Below are positions 27,254 to 36,720 of a DNA stretch of 64,000 bases, piece by piece. The DNA comes from Lachnospiraceae bacterium UBA7076 (lineage in GTDB: Bacteria > Bacillota > Clostridia > Lachnospirales > Lachnospiraceae), in NCBI GenBank assembly GCA_002493625.1, contig DKZK01000041.1:1-64000 (forward strand), read 5' to 3'. The notes beneath the pieces were generated by a model. It made no database searches, was not told the origin of the DNA, and saw nothing but the letters and a program-made list of their open reading frames with translations. Every line of letters begins with the position of its first letter. The stretch's first letter is position 1. Made by a program: the position numbers and the translations under genes.

Positions 27254-28149
27254 CTACAGTCTCATGAAGCTTAAAATATTTTCCTTCATTCTGTTGTAAC
27301 GTTCAACCGCCCAGTCCTCCATGGGCTGTCCATCATACGGAACACGGGTTTTTGCCCATAAAGTCCATAGATAATCAACATAAATCTTGTTTGCAAGAAA
27401 ATGTTTTTTGTCCATTGCATCCGGCTCTCTGTCAAGGTAAGCACAAAGCAGCTTCTCATCGCATTCATCATCAAAGCCTGCCTCAATTGACACGTCTGCT
27501 ATGTCCCACATACCATCATTCATTCCGGCATATTCCCAATCAATCAGATAAAGTCTTCTATCACTCTCCACCCAATTTTCGCAAAGAGGGTCATTATGAC
27601 ATGGAACAAAAGAAATCTCTATCATGTCATCAATGTATTTTTTTATCTTCATGACTTTTTCCTTGCAGACGAAATAATCATCAAACATTGATACATTCAT
27701 ATCATTAATAAGCCTTTCATATCCGTCCGCCATATCAAAAACCTGAAAAGGAACTCCCGTATCTGTATTACATTGATGCATTTTTTTTAAAATCAATGCC
27801 ACCTGCTTAATATGCTGTTCCTCATGCAGAGTTTCAGCTGACATTGTAACAGCATTCGGTAAATATTCAGAAACCTTTGTGCCATCCTCCCCAAAATACA
27901 AAAGCCTTGCATCAACCTCAAGCTTACAGGCAAGCTCGTGCTTATCCTCTCATTTTGTCGATTTATAAGCTTCTGCGTGCCTTCACCGGGAAGTCTGATT
28001 ACATATTCTTTTCCGTCCTTGATAGTTACATGGTATGTATGGTTTGTAAGTCCGCCCAATCTCTCAACTGCTTCATATTCATCAGCATCAAGAACCTTTT
28101 TTATAATGCTTTTTACCAGCAAAATATCATTTTGTAAAATTTCTCCCAT
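27254..28149 (-). pseudogene. Choline/ethanolamine kinase-like gene (licA family), frameshifted
   Basis: Two overlapping frames make one kinase. The first gives the N-terminal 67 residues (RLGGLTNHTYHV, KEYVIRLPGEGT, LINRQNE). The second resumes EDKHELACKLEVDARLLYFG and carries the catalytic HNDPLCENW and YLIDWEYAGMND motifs through to the stop at 27254. The frames join near 27945-27960, where one base appears to be missing in AATGAGAGGAT. Everything downstream is intact, so this is either a recent inactivating mutation, a phase-variation type event or a sequencing error. A complete kinase domain exists in the LicC-LicA fusion 1.7 kb upstream. Confidence 0.85.
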
Positions 28150-28189
28150 TTATAATCTCTCCTACATCATCATATGCAATGGATAACTG

Positions 28190-29620
28190 CTACACAATTT
28201 CCAAATCATCCCTGTCACGAAGCATATATTTCCTCAAAGGCGTTATGCTTGCAATAAGATAAAGCAGACCGCCGAAAATTGCGGTAAATCCGCTTCCTGT
28301 CGTAAACAGGAATATATCGCTGTGGATTACGCCCGTCATCGGATTATATACAAACAGCATAGATACCACAAATGCAATTATGAGACACCCGATGCCCACA
28401 AAATTAAATCCACCCGTAAATTTATATGCGTCATGCCCTTTCAGTCCGTATGCGGACTTTAGCGAGAGCTTTCTCTTTTTTACCACAAGGTAATCTGCTA
28501 CCGTCATACCTATAATCGGTCCCTGTATATATGCGGCAAGTGATATAAATGCGCCAAAGTGCTCATTTACGCCGCCCCATATTGTAAGACCGCTCACATA
28601 CACCATAGCAATTATAACCAGCAGCTTGTAGCTGACCTTCGGCATACCGCTCTTTACAATCATACAGTTTACATATGAGCCGGTTCCCTGGGTACCTACA
28701 TTTGCAAAGGCAACCATAAGCAGGCTTAAAAGGGCAAAGCCTGAACCGCAAAGGGTAGACAGCATTGCTGTCGGGTCACTTTCAAATACTCCGGTCTTAA
28801 CATACATTGCAAATGCCATGACGCCGCCTGCTGCCACAAAGAAAGGAGCAACAATGCCGTAGGAAATAGCCGTACCCCAGAAGCCGCTTCGCTCTGACTT
28901 TGCAAGTCTCGGCATTACAAGCGCCTGTGTCGACCATGAAAATGCAAAGGCTACATTTCCCTCTGCGGACAGCATAAAATTAACAAGAGGAGAATTGCCG
29001 TTATCAATAACCGGCTTTACTGCCGCAATGTCCGATAATGGAACCGCCGTAAAGCAAAGTCCCACTACTATAGCTCCCACAATAAGAAGCGCCGTTACCA
29101 GAAATCTGTTTGTCCACTTTATTACATCCGGTCCGCCCAAGGCAATAAGCGTTCCAAGAACGACACAGAGAGTACCTAATACCGGATTCCAGATATCCGG
29201 ATTTAAATGCAATCCAAAATTGCCTGCAAGGTTAATCATGGATGATGAAAAAAGATTTGCCGCAACCGCATACCAGCCGAAATTAGCCAGACTGATTACC
29301 GTTGCAATAATGGCAACTCCCTTTGCTCCAAGCACAGAACGCAGCCATATCCACAAATCAATTCCGTATCTTACGGCAAACAGTACTGGAATACACTCAA
29401 TCACAATCCATACGATATTGAAGCCGAAAATATTTATAAGAAGCTGCTTAAAGGTCAGAAACTGCGCTCCGTATGCTCCCTGTGTGTAACACCATGTTGC
29501 AATGGCAAAGCCGCTTGTGGAAAGGAGCAAATCGAGAAAAGAATACTGTCTGTCCTTTTTCAGCATCGGCACAACGCCCGTAACCGTCTCCTGTCTTATG
29601 TAATCTGCATTTTTTCCCAT
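28190..29620 (-). CDS. NCS1-type permease, candidate choline/ethanolamine or nucleobase importer
   Basis: The 476-residue polytopic membrane protein has about 12 hydrophobic helices. It begins with a cytoplasmic QETVTGVVPMLKKDRQYSFLD, as in the cytosine/purine permease (NCS1) fold, with NFGWYAVAANLFSSSMINLAG in helix 3 and YIQGPIIGMTVADYLVVKKR near helix 10. The family couples substrate uptake to H+ or Na+. The substrate is not visible, but its place between two kinase genes suggests the alcohol or amine they phosphorylate. The ATG at 29618-29620 shares one base with the stop of the upstream small membrane protein (TAATG). I excluded a longer start. Confidence 0.8.
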   Translation of the reverse strand: MGKNADYIRQETVTGVVPMLKKDRQYSFLDLLLSTSGFAIATWCYTQGAYGAQFLTFKQLLINIFGFNIVWIVIECIPVLFAVRYGIDLWIWLRSVLGAKGVAIIATVISLANFGWYAVAANLFSSSMINLAGNFGLHLNPDIWNPVLGTLCVVLGTLIALGGPDVIKWTNRFLVTALLIVGAIVVGLCFTAVPLSDIAAVKPVIDNGNSPLVNFMLSAEGNVAFAFSWSTQALVMPRLAKSERSGFWGTAISYGIVAPFFVAAGGVMAFAMYVKTGVFESDPTAMLSTLCGSGFALLSLLMVAFANVGTQGTGSYVNCMIVKSGMPKVSYKLLVIIAMVYVSGLTIWGGVNEHFGAFISLAAYIQGPIIGMTVADYLVVKKRKLSLKSAYGLKGHDAYKFTGGFNFVGIGCLIIAFVVSMLFVYNPMTGVIHSDIFLFTTGSGFTAIFGGLLYLIASITPLRKYMLRDRDDLEIV

Positions 29621-29814
29621 TATTGTATCACCCCTGTCATGCAAAGCGCAATCAGCACCGCGCTTACTATAATTCCTGCAATCATAACGATTACGTCCAC
29701 CTTGTTAATTTTTTTTGGAAATTCATAATCCGGCTGTTCCATTTCATTCAGCCGTTTTTCCGTCTCAGATGAAATAAGCTCCTCCAGAGACATTTCTTTT
29801 TCTTCCTTACTCAT
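29620..29814 (-). CDS. Small single-span membrane protein coupled to the permease
   Basis: The 64-residue protein starts at the ATG 29812-29814 with GGGAGG 5 nt upstream. It has an acidic N-terminal half (SLEELISSETEKRLNEMEQP), a short basic stretch (PKKINKVD) and one C-terminal membrane helix (VIVMIAGIIVSAVLIALCMT). Basic residues before the helix predict the N-terminus inside. The TAATG overlap means the permease is probably translated by re-initiation, so near-equal amounts of both proteins are made, as for a transporter subunit. A GTG 31 codons upstream overlapping the licCA stop is an alternative start. Confidence 0.75.
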   Translation of the reverse strand: MSKEEKEMSLEELISSETEKRLNEMEQPDYEFPKKINKVDVIVMIAGIIVSAVLIALCMTGVIQ

Positions 29815-29903
29815 AGCTTCCTCCCGGTTATTTTTAAATTTTCTCAGCTTCCCGCCGTATTTTACAAACCCGCAATCACTGCGCAGCTTATCTTCTCGGT
29901 ATT

Positions 29904-31676
29904 TCACTTTTCAAAATACTTTTTAGCTTCCCTGCTGTACGTTTTTGTGTATTTATACCAGATGTACAGATATTCGCCTACATCATTTCCAACACTGTTC
30001 TGATATATAGCCCACAGGAACCAGTAATATGCTGCCGCCGCTATATATGTATAATAATATCGTTTTTCCTTCGTATCTGCCTCATGCTCCAGATACATGT
30101 CAATTATCCGGTCGGCTTCCTCCCTTGTATAATCCGAGCAGGCAATAAACGTGCCGATGTCGCCTCCTCTGTAAGCCATTCCGGAATATTCCCAGTCGAT
30201 AAGATACATTTTTCCTGAAGCATCAACAAGAAAATTGGGGTCGTATGTATCACAATGGCAAAGACATTTTTCATTATCCTCACGGATTATAAGACCGCGA
30301 AGCTTTTCCATTATATCGTGCAGCTCCTGCATGTCCTCAAACTGAGTATTCCCCTGCGCCTCAAGCCTCTCCTCAAACTTGCGGATTTCCTCCCATATAT
30401 CAAATGTAAAATTTGTCTTTACATTACATGTATGAAGCTTTCTCACCATGCGTATGGCTTCCTTTACCTGTTCCTCATCATGGTAATTCAAGGTTTCAGC
30501 GCCCTCTATATAATAGGAAATCTTCCAGCCCTCCTTTTCATCCATGCAGATAAATGTATCGTCAAGCCCCAGCTTTTTTGCAATTTCCAGTGATTTTTTT
30601 TCACTTGTCCGATTGATGAAATTGGAGGTCCCCACTCCCGGATGCCTGTATACATATTCCTTTCCGTTTACGGTAAAGCGGAATGAAAAATTAGTCAGTC
30701 CCTTTTTAATCGGAACAATATTTGTTATATCCTCCTCCTTTACGTCCAAAGCAGTACATATATTTGTAAATATTTTTGAATTGGCGTTTTTTAAATATTT
30801 GTCGTCAAATTCCCTAAGCTCCTCCAGAGAGTCAAATTCCTTTATTTTATCAGCATCATATTTTCTTATATATAAATCAAGCTCCTTAATATGGCGTATA
30901 TAAAGATCCTCCCATAGCTGCTGCTTTGTCAGAGGGTCATCATATTCATTTCTTAAAATCCTCACAAACCTCCTGCTGAAATCCCTGTCAAAATACACAT
31001 GTCCCAGCATATACCAAGAAGCCTGTCCGCCTATATTTATCTTTGTTATCCGCCCCTTATTATTGGAAGATATACAGTATTCATCCGTTTTACCCGCCTC
31101 ATATACAGCCGCATAATAAGCTCTGTACACATAAGGCTCAAAGGGATTTTCAGTAAAATAATTGTCCGAAGAACATATATATGTATTGTCCAGTCTGTCA
31201 GCCACACGAATCAACGTGGAGGTATTGTTATATCTGTAATAGTCTTCATTAATAACAATATTTACGTTATATTTATCTCCCAGATAAAAGAGCTGCTCCT
31301 TCAGGTAGCCCAGAACAACCGTTATATCGGTTATGCCTGCCTCCTGAAGCTGTTTAATCTCCCTTTCAATAAGTACCTCACCCTTTACCTTAAGCAGCGC
31401 CTTTGGCTTTTCATAGGAAAGAGGAACAAATCTGCTGCTCATGCCCGCCGCCATAATCACCGCATTTTTTACCTTGTAAGGCTCCATCGCTTCATGTCCC
31501 GCAGCAGAAATCTGAATCATATTATTTAAAAGCCCTGCTTCCGTTAATTCCTTCACTGCCTCATTTATTTTGCCTAAGGAAAATCCCGCTTCCTTCGCAA
31601 GCTCTCTCTGGGTGAATTTGTAATCCTGCTTCTGAATAACCGTATAAAGTATTTTAAATTGTGTTTCTGTCAGCAT
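29904..31676 (-). CDS. licCA: Winged helix / nucleotidyltransferase / choline kinase fusion (LicC-LicA)
   Basis: Three parts make up 590 residues. Residues 1-65 form a winged-helix domain (FTQRELAKEAGFSLGKINEA). Residues about 69-300 form a LicC-type cytidylyltransferase (NAVIMAAGMSSRFVPLSYEK, KPKALLKVKGE, ICSSDNYFTENPFEPYVY). Residues about 305-590 form a choline-kinase-like domain (GLTNFSFRFTVNGKEYVYRH, CHCDTYDPNFLV with Asp base and Asn, YLIDWEYSGMAYRGGD). The expected reactions are choline to phosphocholine, then CDP-choline, for surface-polymer decoration. The order CA in one polypeptide is known from Treponema (licCA). The winged helix may sense a ligand or autoregulate. Confidence 0.87.
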   Translation of the reverse strand: MLTETQFKILYTVIQKQDYKFTQRELAKEAGFSLGKINEAVKELTEAGLLNNMIQISAAGHEAMEPYKVKNAVIMAAGMSSRFVPLSYEKPKALLKVKGEVLIEREIKQLQEAGITDITVVLGYLKEQLFYLGDKYNVNIVINEDYYRYNNTSTLIRVADRLDNTYICSSDNYFTENPFEPYVYRAYYAAVYEAGKTDEYCISSNNKGRITKINIGGQASWYMLGHVYFDRDFSRRFVRILRNEYDDPLTKQQLWEDLYIRHIKELDLYIRKYDADKIKEFDSLEELREFDDKYLKNANSKIFTNICTALDVKEEDITNIVPIKKGLTNFSFRFTVNGKEYVYRHPGVGTSNFINRTSEKKSLEIAKKLGLDDTFICMDEKEGWKISYYIEGAETLNYHDEEQVKEAIRMVRKLHTCNVKTNFTFDIWEEIRKFEERLEAQGNTQFEDMQELHDIMEKLRGLIIREDNEKCLCHCDTYDPNFLVDASGKMYLIDWEYSGMAYRGGDIGTFIACSDYTREEADRIIDMYLEHEADTKEKRYYYTYIAAAAYYWFLWAIYQNSVGNDVGEYLYIWYKYTKTYSREAKKYFEK

Positions 31677-31707
31677 AAACTTCTCCTATCATTTGAATAT
31701 CAGCCAT

Positions 31708-32424
31708 TTAATTATCCTTCACAAGATAACATTCAAATACATATTTATTATTCCAGTAAATCATATTTTTAGGTCTCTTGATTACACACTTACATTTTAC
31801 CTTTTCCGCAAAAGCCCGGAACATCTCCTCCGTGTAAAAGGTCTTGTCCAGTCCTTTATATTTTTCATCATAATTTTCTACAATTGCTCTCCGGTACTCT
31901 AAATGCTCCTCTTTTCTGCTCTCATCATGTATCTCTGTAATTACAACCATCTTATTTGCTTTTTGATACATCTTGTCCAAAACCTTCATTCCGTATTCCG
32001 CATCCTGAAAATACTGAAAAACGCTGTCCGACAATACCAAATCGTATTTTTCTTCAACGGAAATGTCAAGCGCCTCACCGCAGGATATATCGGAGGAATC
32101 TACCACGCTTTTGGCAACCTTAATTATATTTCCGGAATAATCGATACCGCCAAGCTTTTCAATTTTCTCAAGCTGACGAAACATATATAAATTTACCCCG
32201 CTTCCGCATCCGACCTCAAAAACGCTTTCCAAAGGCTCTCTGCAAAGCTCCTTGATAAGTGCTGTCCGCTCCAGCCATTCCTCATAAAAGCTCTCAAAAT
32301 AATTATCTACATCCTGTGTGTCAAATCCATTTGCCCGTTTCAGATTGCAAAACATCTGAAATACATCATCTGTATCGGAAAGCTTTGTTTCCCTGTTTTT
32401 CCAAATCTTATCCCAATTATTCAT
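31708..32424 (-). CDS. Class I SAM-dependent methyltransferase
   Basis: The 238-residue Rossmann methyltransferase has VFEVGCGSGVNLYMF as motif I, GGIDYSGNIIKVAK as motif II and YDLVLSDSVFQYF around motif IV. The closing part is rich in aromatic and charged residues (NMIYWNNKYVFECYL). The acceptor is not evident from sequence. Lying between a nucleotidyltransferase-PLP fusion and licCA, a phosphoethanolamine or CDP-ethanolamine N-methyltransferase role is a reasonable hypothesis. AGGAGG precedes the ATG. The same GGAATGGCGGAT leader motif occurs about 25 nt upstream. Confidence 0.75.
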   Translation of the reverse strand: MNNWDKIWKNRETKLSDTDDVFQMFCNLKRANGFDTQDVDNYFESFYEEWLERTALIKELCREPLESVFEVGCGSGVNLYMFRQLEKIEKLGGIDYSGNIIKVAKSVVDSSDISCGEALDISVEEKYDLVLSDSVFQYFQDAEYGMKVLDKMYQKANKMVVITEIHDESRKEEHLEYRRAIVENYDEKYKGLDKTFYTEEMFRAFAEKVKCKCVIKRPKNMIYWNNKYVFECYLVKDN

Positions 32425-32536
32425 TCATAGACCTCCTGTGTTAAATATCCGCCATTCCTTATTTGTCTTCGGCATATGCTCCGAAGTAAACTCCTTTTAT
32501 CGGACAAACATCCGTCCAATGTTTGTGGGGGATGTT

Positions 32537-34348
32537 TTATGACTCACCTTTTAAAATATCTTCCAACGCCGTAACCAGCTTTTCATTATCCTCATGATTT
32601 CGGACTGCCACCCGTATGTACTCTCCACTCTTTATCTTGGAGGATAAATCCTTCGCCAGAATATTATATTTCACAAGCAAATCCGTTATAAGCTCTTTTG
32701 CGGTTTTACCATTCACAAGCTCAAGCATTATGTAATTTGCCTGTGAAGGAATTACCCTTACAGCGTCTATATTTTCCAGCCTGCTCACAAAGCTTTTTCT
32801 TTCCTCACGAATGAGCCTTAATCCCTCCACATAATCACTTTTATATTTTTCTGCAATCTGCATATAAAACTCTGCAAATGAATTTATATTCCATATTGCC
32901 ACATCCTTTTTCAGTTCAGCAATTAATTGTTTATTTCCGGATGCAAGCACTCCCAGCCGGAGCCCCGGAATCCCATATGATTTTGAGATGCTCTTTACAA
33001 CAATCAAATGCGGATTTTCATATAATATGTCCTGCCGGATAATGGTTGCGTCCGCTTCCTCCGCAAAGTCAACAAAGGATTCATCTACTATAATGTTAAT
33101 ATTTTTATCTCCCGCCCATGAGATTAATTTTAAAATGTTATCCTTTGCAATATAATTTCCCGATGGATTGTCAGGATTAATAATAAGAAGATTTTTAATC
33201 GCCTTATCATCAAAGTAATTCATAACATCCTCCGCCGTATAATGAAAATCCCTGTTTTCAGGAGCAAACACCTCAAGAGGCTCCGTATACCGGTTTGGAT
33301 ATTCTTCAAAGGTTGGCTTTACCACGCCCATTTTACCATGAAGCAGGCTCATTAAGGCCTTAATCAGCTCAGCCGCACCATTTCCCACTACGATATCATC
33401 CTGATGCACATTAAAGTTTTTAGCGGCAAGCATTGCATTAACATCCATACCTGACGGATATTGCATAAGCAGCTTATCAAAAGACACCTTCATTTCATCC
33501 ACTAACCGTTGAGGCGGAAAAAATGGATTTACCAGATAGCAAAAATCAAGCATCTGCGGATATCTCCAATACCCCCCATACCTTTTTTGCATCAGATGAA
33601 CACACTCATCATTTTCTGCAAACATGGAGGAGGCGATATCCAAATCCTGAATATCGTCTATCTCATACCACTTCTCCCCGTTCAGACGCCTTGCTTTAAT
33701 CTCCGGATGGGCAAGCATGGTGATAACCTTTAATACCTGCTCATAGTATTCATTATTGCCCGAGGCTTTTATGTATGCCTCCAAAAACGGTACATAATGC
33801 GTTTCAGAAAAATGTCTGCTGAATTTATATATATTTACGGTTTTATAATAATTACCCGTCTCTCCGAATTTAAATCCGTTGCCGGAAATAAAGTCTTCAA
33901 TTGTATCGTCGTCTGATAACCGCATGCAGGTTCCGTCCATCCAGCTCTCATATTTATCTACCAGCGCTAATGTTTCTCTCTCATCATTTATCAGTCCAAA
34001 AAGCACCTCATCCTCAAAAATAATGTCCGACTCAAATAATAATGTATCTTCCCTGCACAGCCACTCTTTTGCCAGATGCAGTGAATATATATTGTTGGTG
34101 TTGTTATATACCGGATTATTTATGTAAATAATAGGCGTTTTAATATTCAATGTTGCAATAAATTCCGTCAGCTTTTCAGCCTCATATCCCACTACAATAA
34201 CAATTCTTGATAAATTGCACTGTTCAAGCTGCCTTAACAGCCTTTCAATAAGCGATACGCCATTTACCTTTACCATACATTTTGTGTTATTTTTTGTCAG
34301 CTCCTTTAGCCGCTTTCCCATTCCGGCGGCCAGAATAATCCCCTGCAT
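32537..34348 (-). CDS. Nucleotidyltransferase fused to PLP enzyme (CobD/HisC-like)
   Basis: ATG 34346-34348 with AAGGGGGG upstream gives 603 residues. Residues 1-240 form a LicC/RfbA-type nucleotidyltransferase (MQGIILAAGMGKRLKEL, KCMVKVNGVSLIERLL, LLFESDIIFED, EIDDIQDLDIA). Residues about 245-603 form a class I/II aminotransferase-fold PLP domain (VVGNGAAELIKALMS, NPDNPSGNYI, VDESFVDFAEE, the lysine in VKSISKSYGIPGLRLG, and RVAVRN near the end). CobD-type relatives decarboxylate phosphothreonine or phosphoserine, so such a fusion could form ethanolamine phosphate and activate it to CDP-ethanolamine. That reading is inference; an aminotransferase role is the alternative. Confidence 0.78.
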   Translation of the reverse strand: MQGIILAAGMGKRLKELTKNNTKCMVKVNGVSLIERLLRQLEQCNLSRIVIVVGYEAEKLTEFIATLNIKTPIIYINNPVYNNTNNIYSLHLAKEWLCREDTLLFESDIIFEDEVLFGLINDERETLALVDKYESWMDGTCMRLSDDDTIEDFISGNGFKFGETGNYYKTVNIYKFSRHFSETHYVPFLEAYIKASGNNEYYEQVLKVITMLAHPEIKARRLNGEKWYEIDDIQDLDIASSMFAENDECVHLMQKRYGGYWRYPQMLDFCYLVNPFFPPQRLVDEMKVSFDKLLMQYPSGMDVNAMLAAKNFNVHQDDIVVGNGAAELIKALMSLLHGKMGVVKPTFEEYPNRYTEPLEVFAPENRDFHYTAEDVMNYFDDKAIKNLLIINPDNPSGNYIAKDNILKLISWAGDKNINIIVDESFVDFAEEADATIIRQDILYENPHLIVVKSISKSYGIPGLRLGVLASGNKQLIAELKKDVAIWNINSFAEFYMQIAEKYKSDYVEGLRLIREERKSFVSRLENIDAVRVIPSQANYIMLELVNGKTAKELITDLLVKYNILAKDLSSKIKSGEYIRVAVRNHEDNEKLVTALEDILKGES

Positions 34349-34581
34349 AATATCCCCCCTTCGAACGTCCGCAATTCCATTACACAATCTGCGAAGTATA
34401 ATAAATCTAATCATCAGCCATATATGTCTTTTTTTATCATTCCACTTGTTCAAAAAAACATTATTTAGTCGAAAAAATGAACATAGAAATAATAATTCTT
34501 TTAAATCATTTTGTCAATACCCATAGCATCGCTTAGCCGTTATAATGTAAAGTTTTTTTTCATAAACAAAATTCTGTAAAC

Positions 34582-34647
34582 AAAAAGAGACTGTTGCAGC
34601 AAGGACTTTAAATACCACACAAATCCTTACTGCAACAGCCTCTTTTT
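34582..34647 (-). terminator. Terminator hairpin of acpP (family 1 core)
   Basis: Arms AAAAAGAGACTGTTGCAGCA and TGCAACAGCCTCTTTTT pair almost throughout and extend to AAATCCTTACTGC / GCAAGGACTT. It follows the acpP stop on the minus strand. The 34349-34695 gap also contains a GGAATTGCGGACGTTCGA leader before the nucleotidyltransferase gene and nothing else I can identify. Confidence 0.75.
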
Positions 34648-34695
34648 ATAAATCTGTTTTTAATCTGTATTTATACAACTATGTAGCAGCCGAAG

Positions 34696-34929
34696 CTACT
34701 CCTCGATACCCATATCCTTAAGATACTTAATGATATCCTCCACAGTTGCAATGGATGTTAAATCATCTGAAGGAATCTCACAGTTGAACTCCTCCTCAAG
34801 TGCCATAACAAGCTCAAAAAGGTCAAGTGAATCAGCACCAAGGTCATCCTTAAAGGACGTTGAGAGCTCTACATCTGAAGCATCTACTCCCAACTGTTCA
34901 GCAATAATCTCTTTCATTTTCTCTAACAT
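34696..34929 (-). CDS. acpP: Acyl carrier protein
   Basis: The 77-residue acidic four-helix protein carries the phosphopantetheine site DDLGADSLDLFELVMALEEE (Ser in DSL). It shuttles acyl chains in type II fatty-acid synthesis. It is not next to fab genes here. It is a stand-alone unit with AAGGAG before the start and a strong hairpin after the stop, so it may be a second, specialised carrier or simply the housekeeping copy moved away from the fab cluster. Length and helix pattern are typical. Confidence 0.93.
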   Translation of the reverse strand: MLEKMKEIIAEQLGVDASDVELSTSFKDDLGADSLDLFELVMALEEEFNCEIPSDDLTSIATVEDIIKYLKDMGIEE

Positions 34930-35037
34930 AGTTTATAATCTCCTTTTTATATTATAAATCCGATAGCCTTACCAGCCTCTTATGTTTCTCAATATACAAC
35001 AGCTATATATATATGTCAAGAATTGTTATTTATTTTT

Positions 35038-36720
35038 TTAAAAATCAAATTTCATAAACTCGTCAAGGGGCATAGGCTTAGCAAAATAGTAGCCCTGAGC
35101 GATGTCACATCTGGACTTTTTAAGAAAGTCTACATGAGCCTTTGTCTCCACGCCTTCCGCTATAACCTGAAGCCTTAAATCCTTTGCCATGTCTATGGTA
35201 TGGTTTACAACTATCTGTCCTTTTTCGGAAGCAATTTCGCTGTCCAGAAAGTCTTTGTCGATTTTAATTGTGTCAACCGATATGTTTCTTATAAGGTTAA
35301 GGGATGAATAACCCGAGCCGAAATCGTCAACCTCCAGGAAAAATCCCTGTTTTTTAAGTCTTTCAAGCACACGGTTAAGCTCCTCCGGATTATCCAGAAA
35401 CAGGGACTCCGTTATCTCCAGATGTAGATATTCCGGCTTTATGTCGTATTTTTTTACAAGTCCCATAAGTACATTTTCAAGATTATTGTGATTTATGTGA
35501 TATCTGGATATATTTACGGAAAGCGGTATCGGCTCCCTGCCCTCGTCAATCCAGCTGCGGAGCGTCTTACAGGCTTCCTCCCACATATACTCATCAAGCT
35601 TTAATATAAATCCGTTTTTTTCAAAGAGCGGTATAAAATCCACAGGCGGAATAATTCCCTTGCTTGGATGCAGCCATCTTGCAAGTACCTCTGCCCCGCA
35701 AAGCGCCTCCGTGTCAAGTCTGAATTTAGGTTGTAAATACATCTGGAACTGACGTTCCTCCAATGCTTTGTGCATATCATGCTCTATCTCACTGATTCTG
35801 AGCATATCCTCCCTGTACTGCTCATCGTAAAATGCGCAAAACCGCATCACGTCACCCTTTGTAGTTTTGCTTGCAACCATCGCTCTGTCACACATAAGGT
35901 TAATCGGAACGCCTCTGTCCTGAACAAGGTAAATTCCAAAAGACGTATTAAGGTCAAAGTCCACGCCGTTTGAACTGATTTTTTTTCTTATTTTCTCTAT
36001 AACACGGATAATGTCAATCTTCCTGTCGTATTCCATATAAAATGAAAACATATCCGAATGCATTCTTGCATAGTTTCCGCTACAGCCAAACGTATCCCTC
36101 AATACGTTTCCCACAAATTTTAATACTTCATCACCCTTTGACATCCCATATAAATCGTTTATATTTTTAAATCTGTCTATATCAAAAACGATTATGGCAT
36201 ACTGCTTATCCAGATTACTTCTTATGGTGCTTTCTGCATCTATGTAAAACTTGGCGTAATTTGGTATATTGGTCAGATTATCTACTTCGCTTTTACGAAG
36301 ATTTCTTTTATCGTCTGAAAGCTCTATAACATCATTGCTTATGGATATATTCTGTTTATCCTCCAGCTTAACCAATGTTGCCATGATTGCATCTTTTCCG
36401 TCAAACCACTGAATATTTGAAAATACCCATGTTGCCTTTTCGTCAAACAGTTCTTCATATTTTGATATTAGAATAGAGGTGTTTTCAAGGCTTACAATCG
36501 GACATCCCTGACACGGAACTTCTTTTGTGCAAAAAACCTCATGACAGGCACAGCCAATCTTACTTCCTATAAGCTCCCTTGCCTTTTTGTTCTCATATAT
36601 AATTTCAAAGCTCGATCTGTTGATTACAATTGTGGCGCTGAATCCCGCATTTAAAATGGAGTCGATGACATGCTTCGCACCTTCAACATCCAAGCCTTCT
36701 GTAATTTCACCAAAATTCAT
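35038..36720 (-). CDS. PAS-like / degenerate GGDEF / EAL phosphodiesterase
   Basis: This soluble 560-residue protein has three parts. Residues about 15-130 form a PAS-like sensor with a Cys-rich loop (CACHEVFCTKEVPCQGCP). Residues about 140-300 form a GGDEF fold whose active site reads MHSDMF in place of GGDEF, so cyclase activity is unlikely. Residues about 310-560 form an EAL domain with catalytic features kept: AEVLARW, NISRYHI, LEITES, DDFGSGYSS, TIKIDKDF and AEGVET. It should hydrolyse c-di-GMP, perhaps with GTP sensed by the GGDEF part, and could control motility. The cysteines could bind metal or haem or sense redox state. It is divergent from the Fur-family gene. Confidence 0.88.
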   Translation of the reverse strand: MNFGEITEGLDVEGAKHVIDSILNAGFSATIVINRSSFEIIYENKKARELIGSKIGCACHEVFCTKEVPCQGCPIVSLENTSILISKYEELFDEKATWVFSNIQWFDGKDAIMATLVKLEDKQNISISNDVIELSDDKRNLRKSEVDNLTNIPNYAKFYIDAESTIRSNLDKQYAIIVFDIDRFKNINDLYGMSKGDEVLKFVGNVLRDTFGCSGNYARMHSDMFSFYMEYDRKIDIIRVIEKIRKKISSNGVDFDLNTSFGIYLVQDRGVPINLMCDRAMVASKTTKGDVMRFCAFYDEQYREDMLRISEIEHDMHKALEERQFQMYLQPKFRLDTEALCGAEVLARWLHPSKGIIPPVDFIPLFEKNGFILKLDEYMWEEACKTLRSWIDEGREPIPLSVNISRYHINHNNLENVLMGLVKKYDIKPEYLHLEITESLFLDNPEELNRVLERLKKQGFFLEVDDFGSGYSSLNLIRNISVDTIKIDKDFLDSEIASEKGQIVVNHTIDMAKDLRLQVIAEGVETKAHVDFLKKSRCDIAQGYYFAKPMPLDEFMKFDF

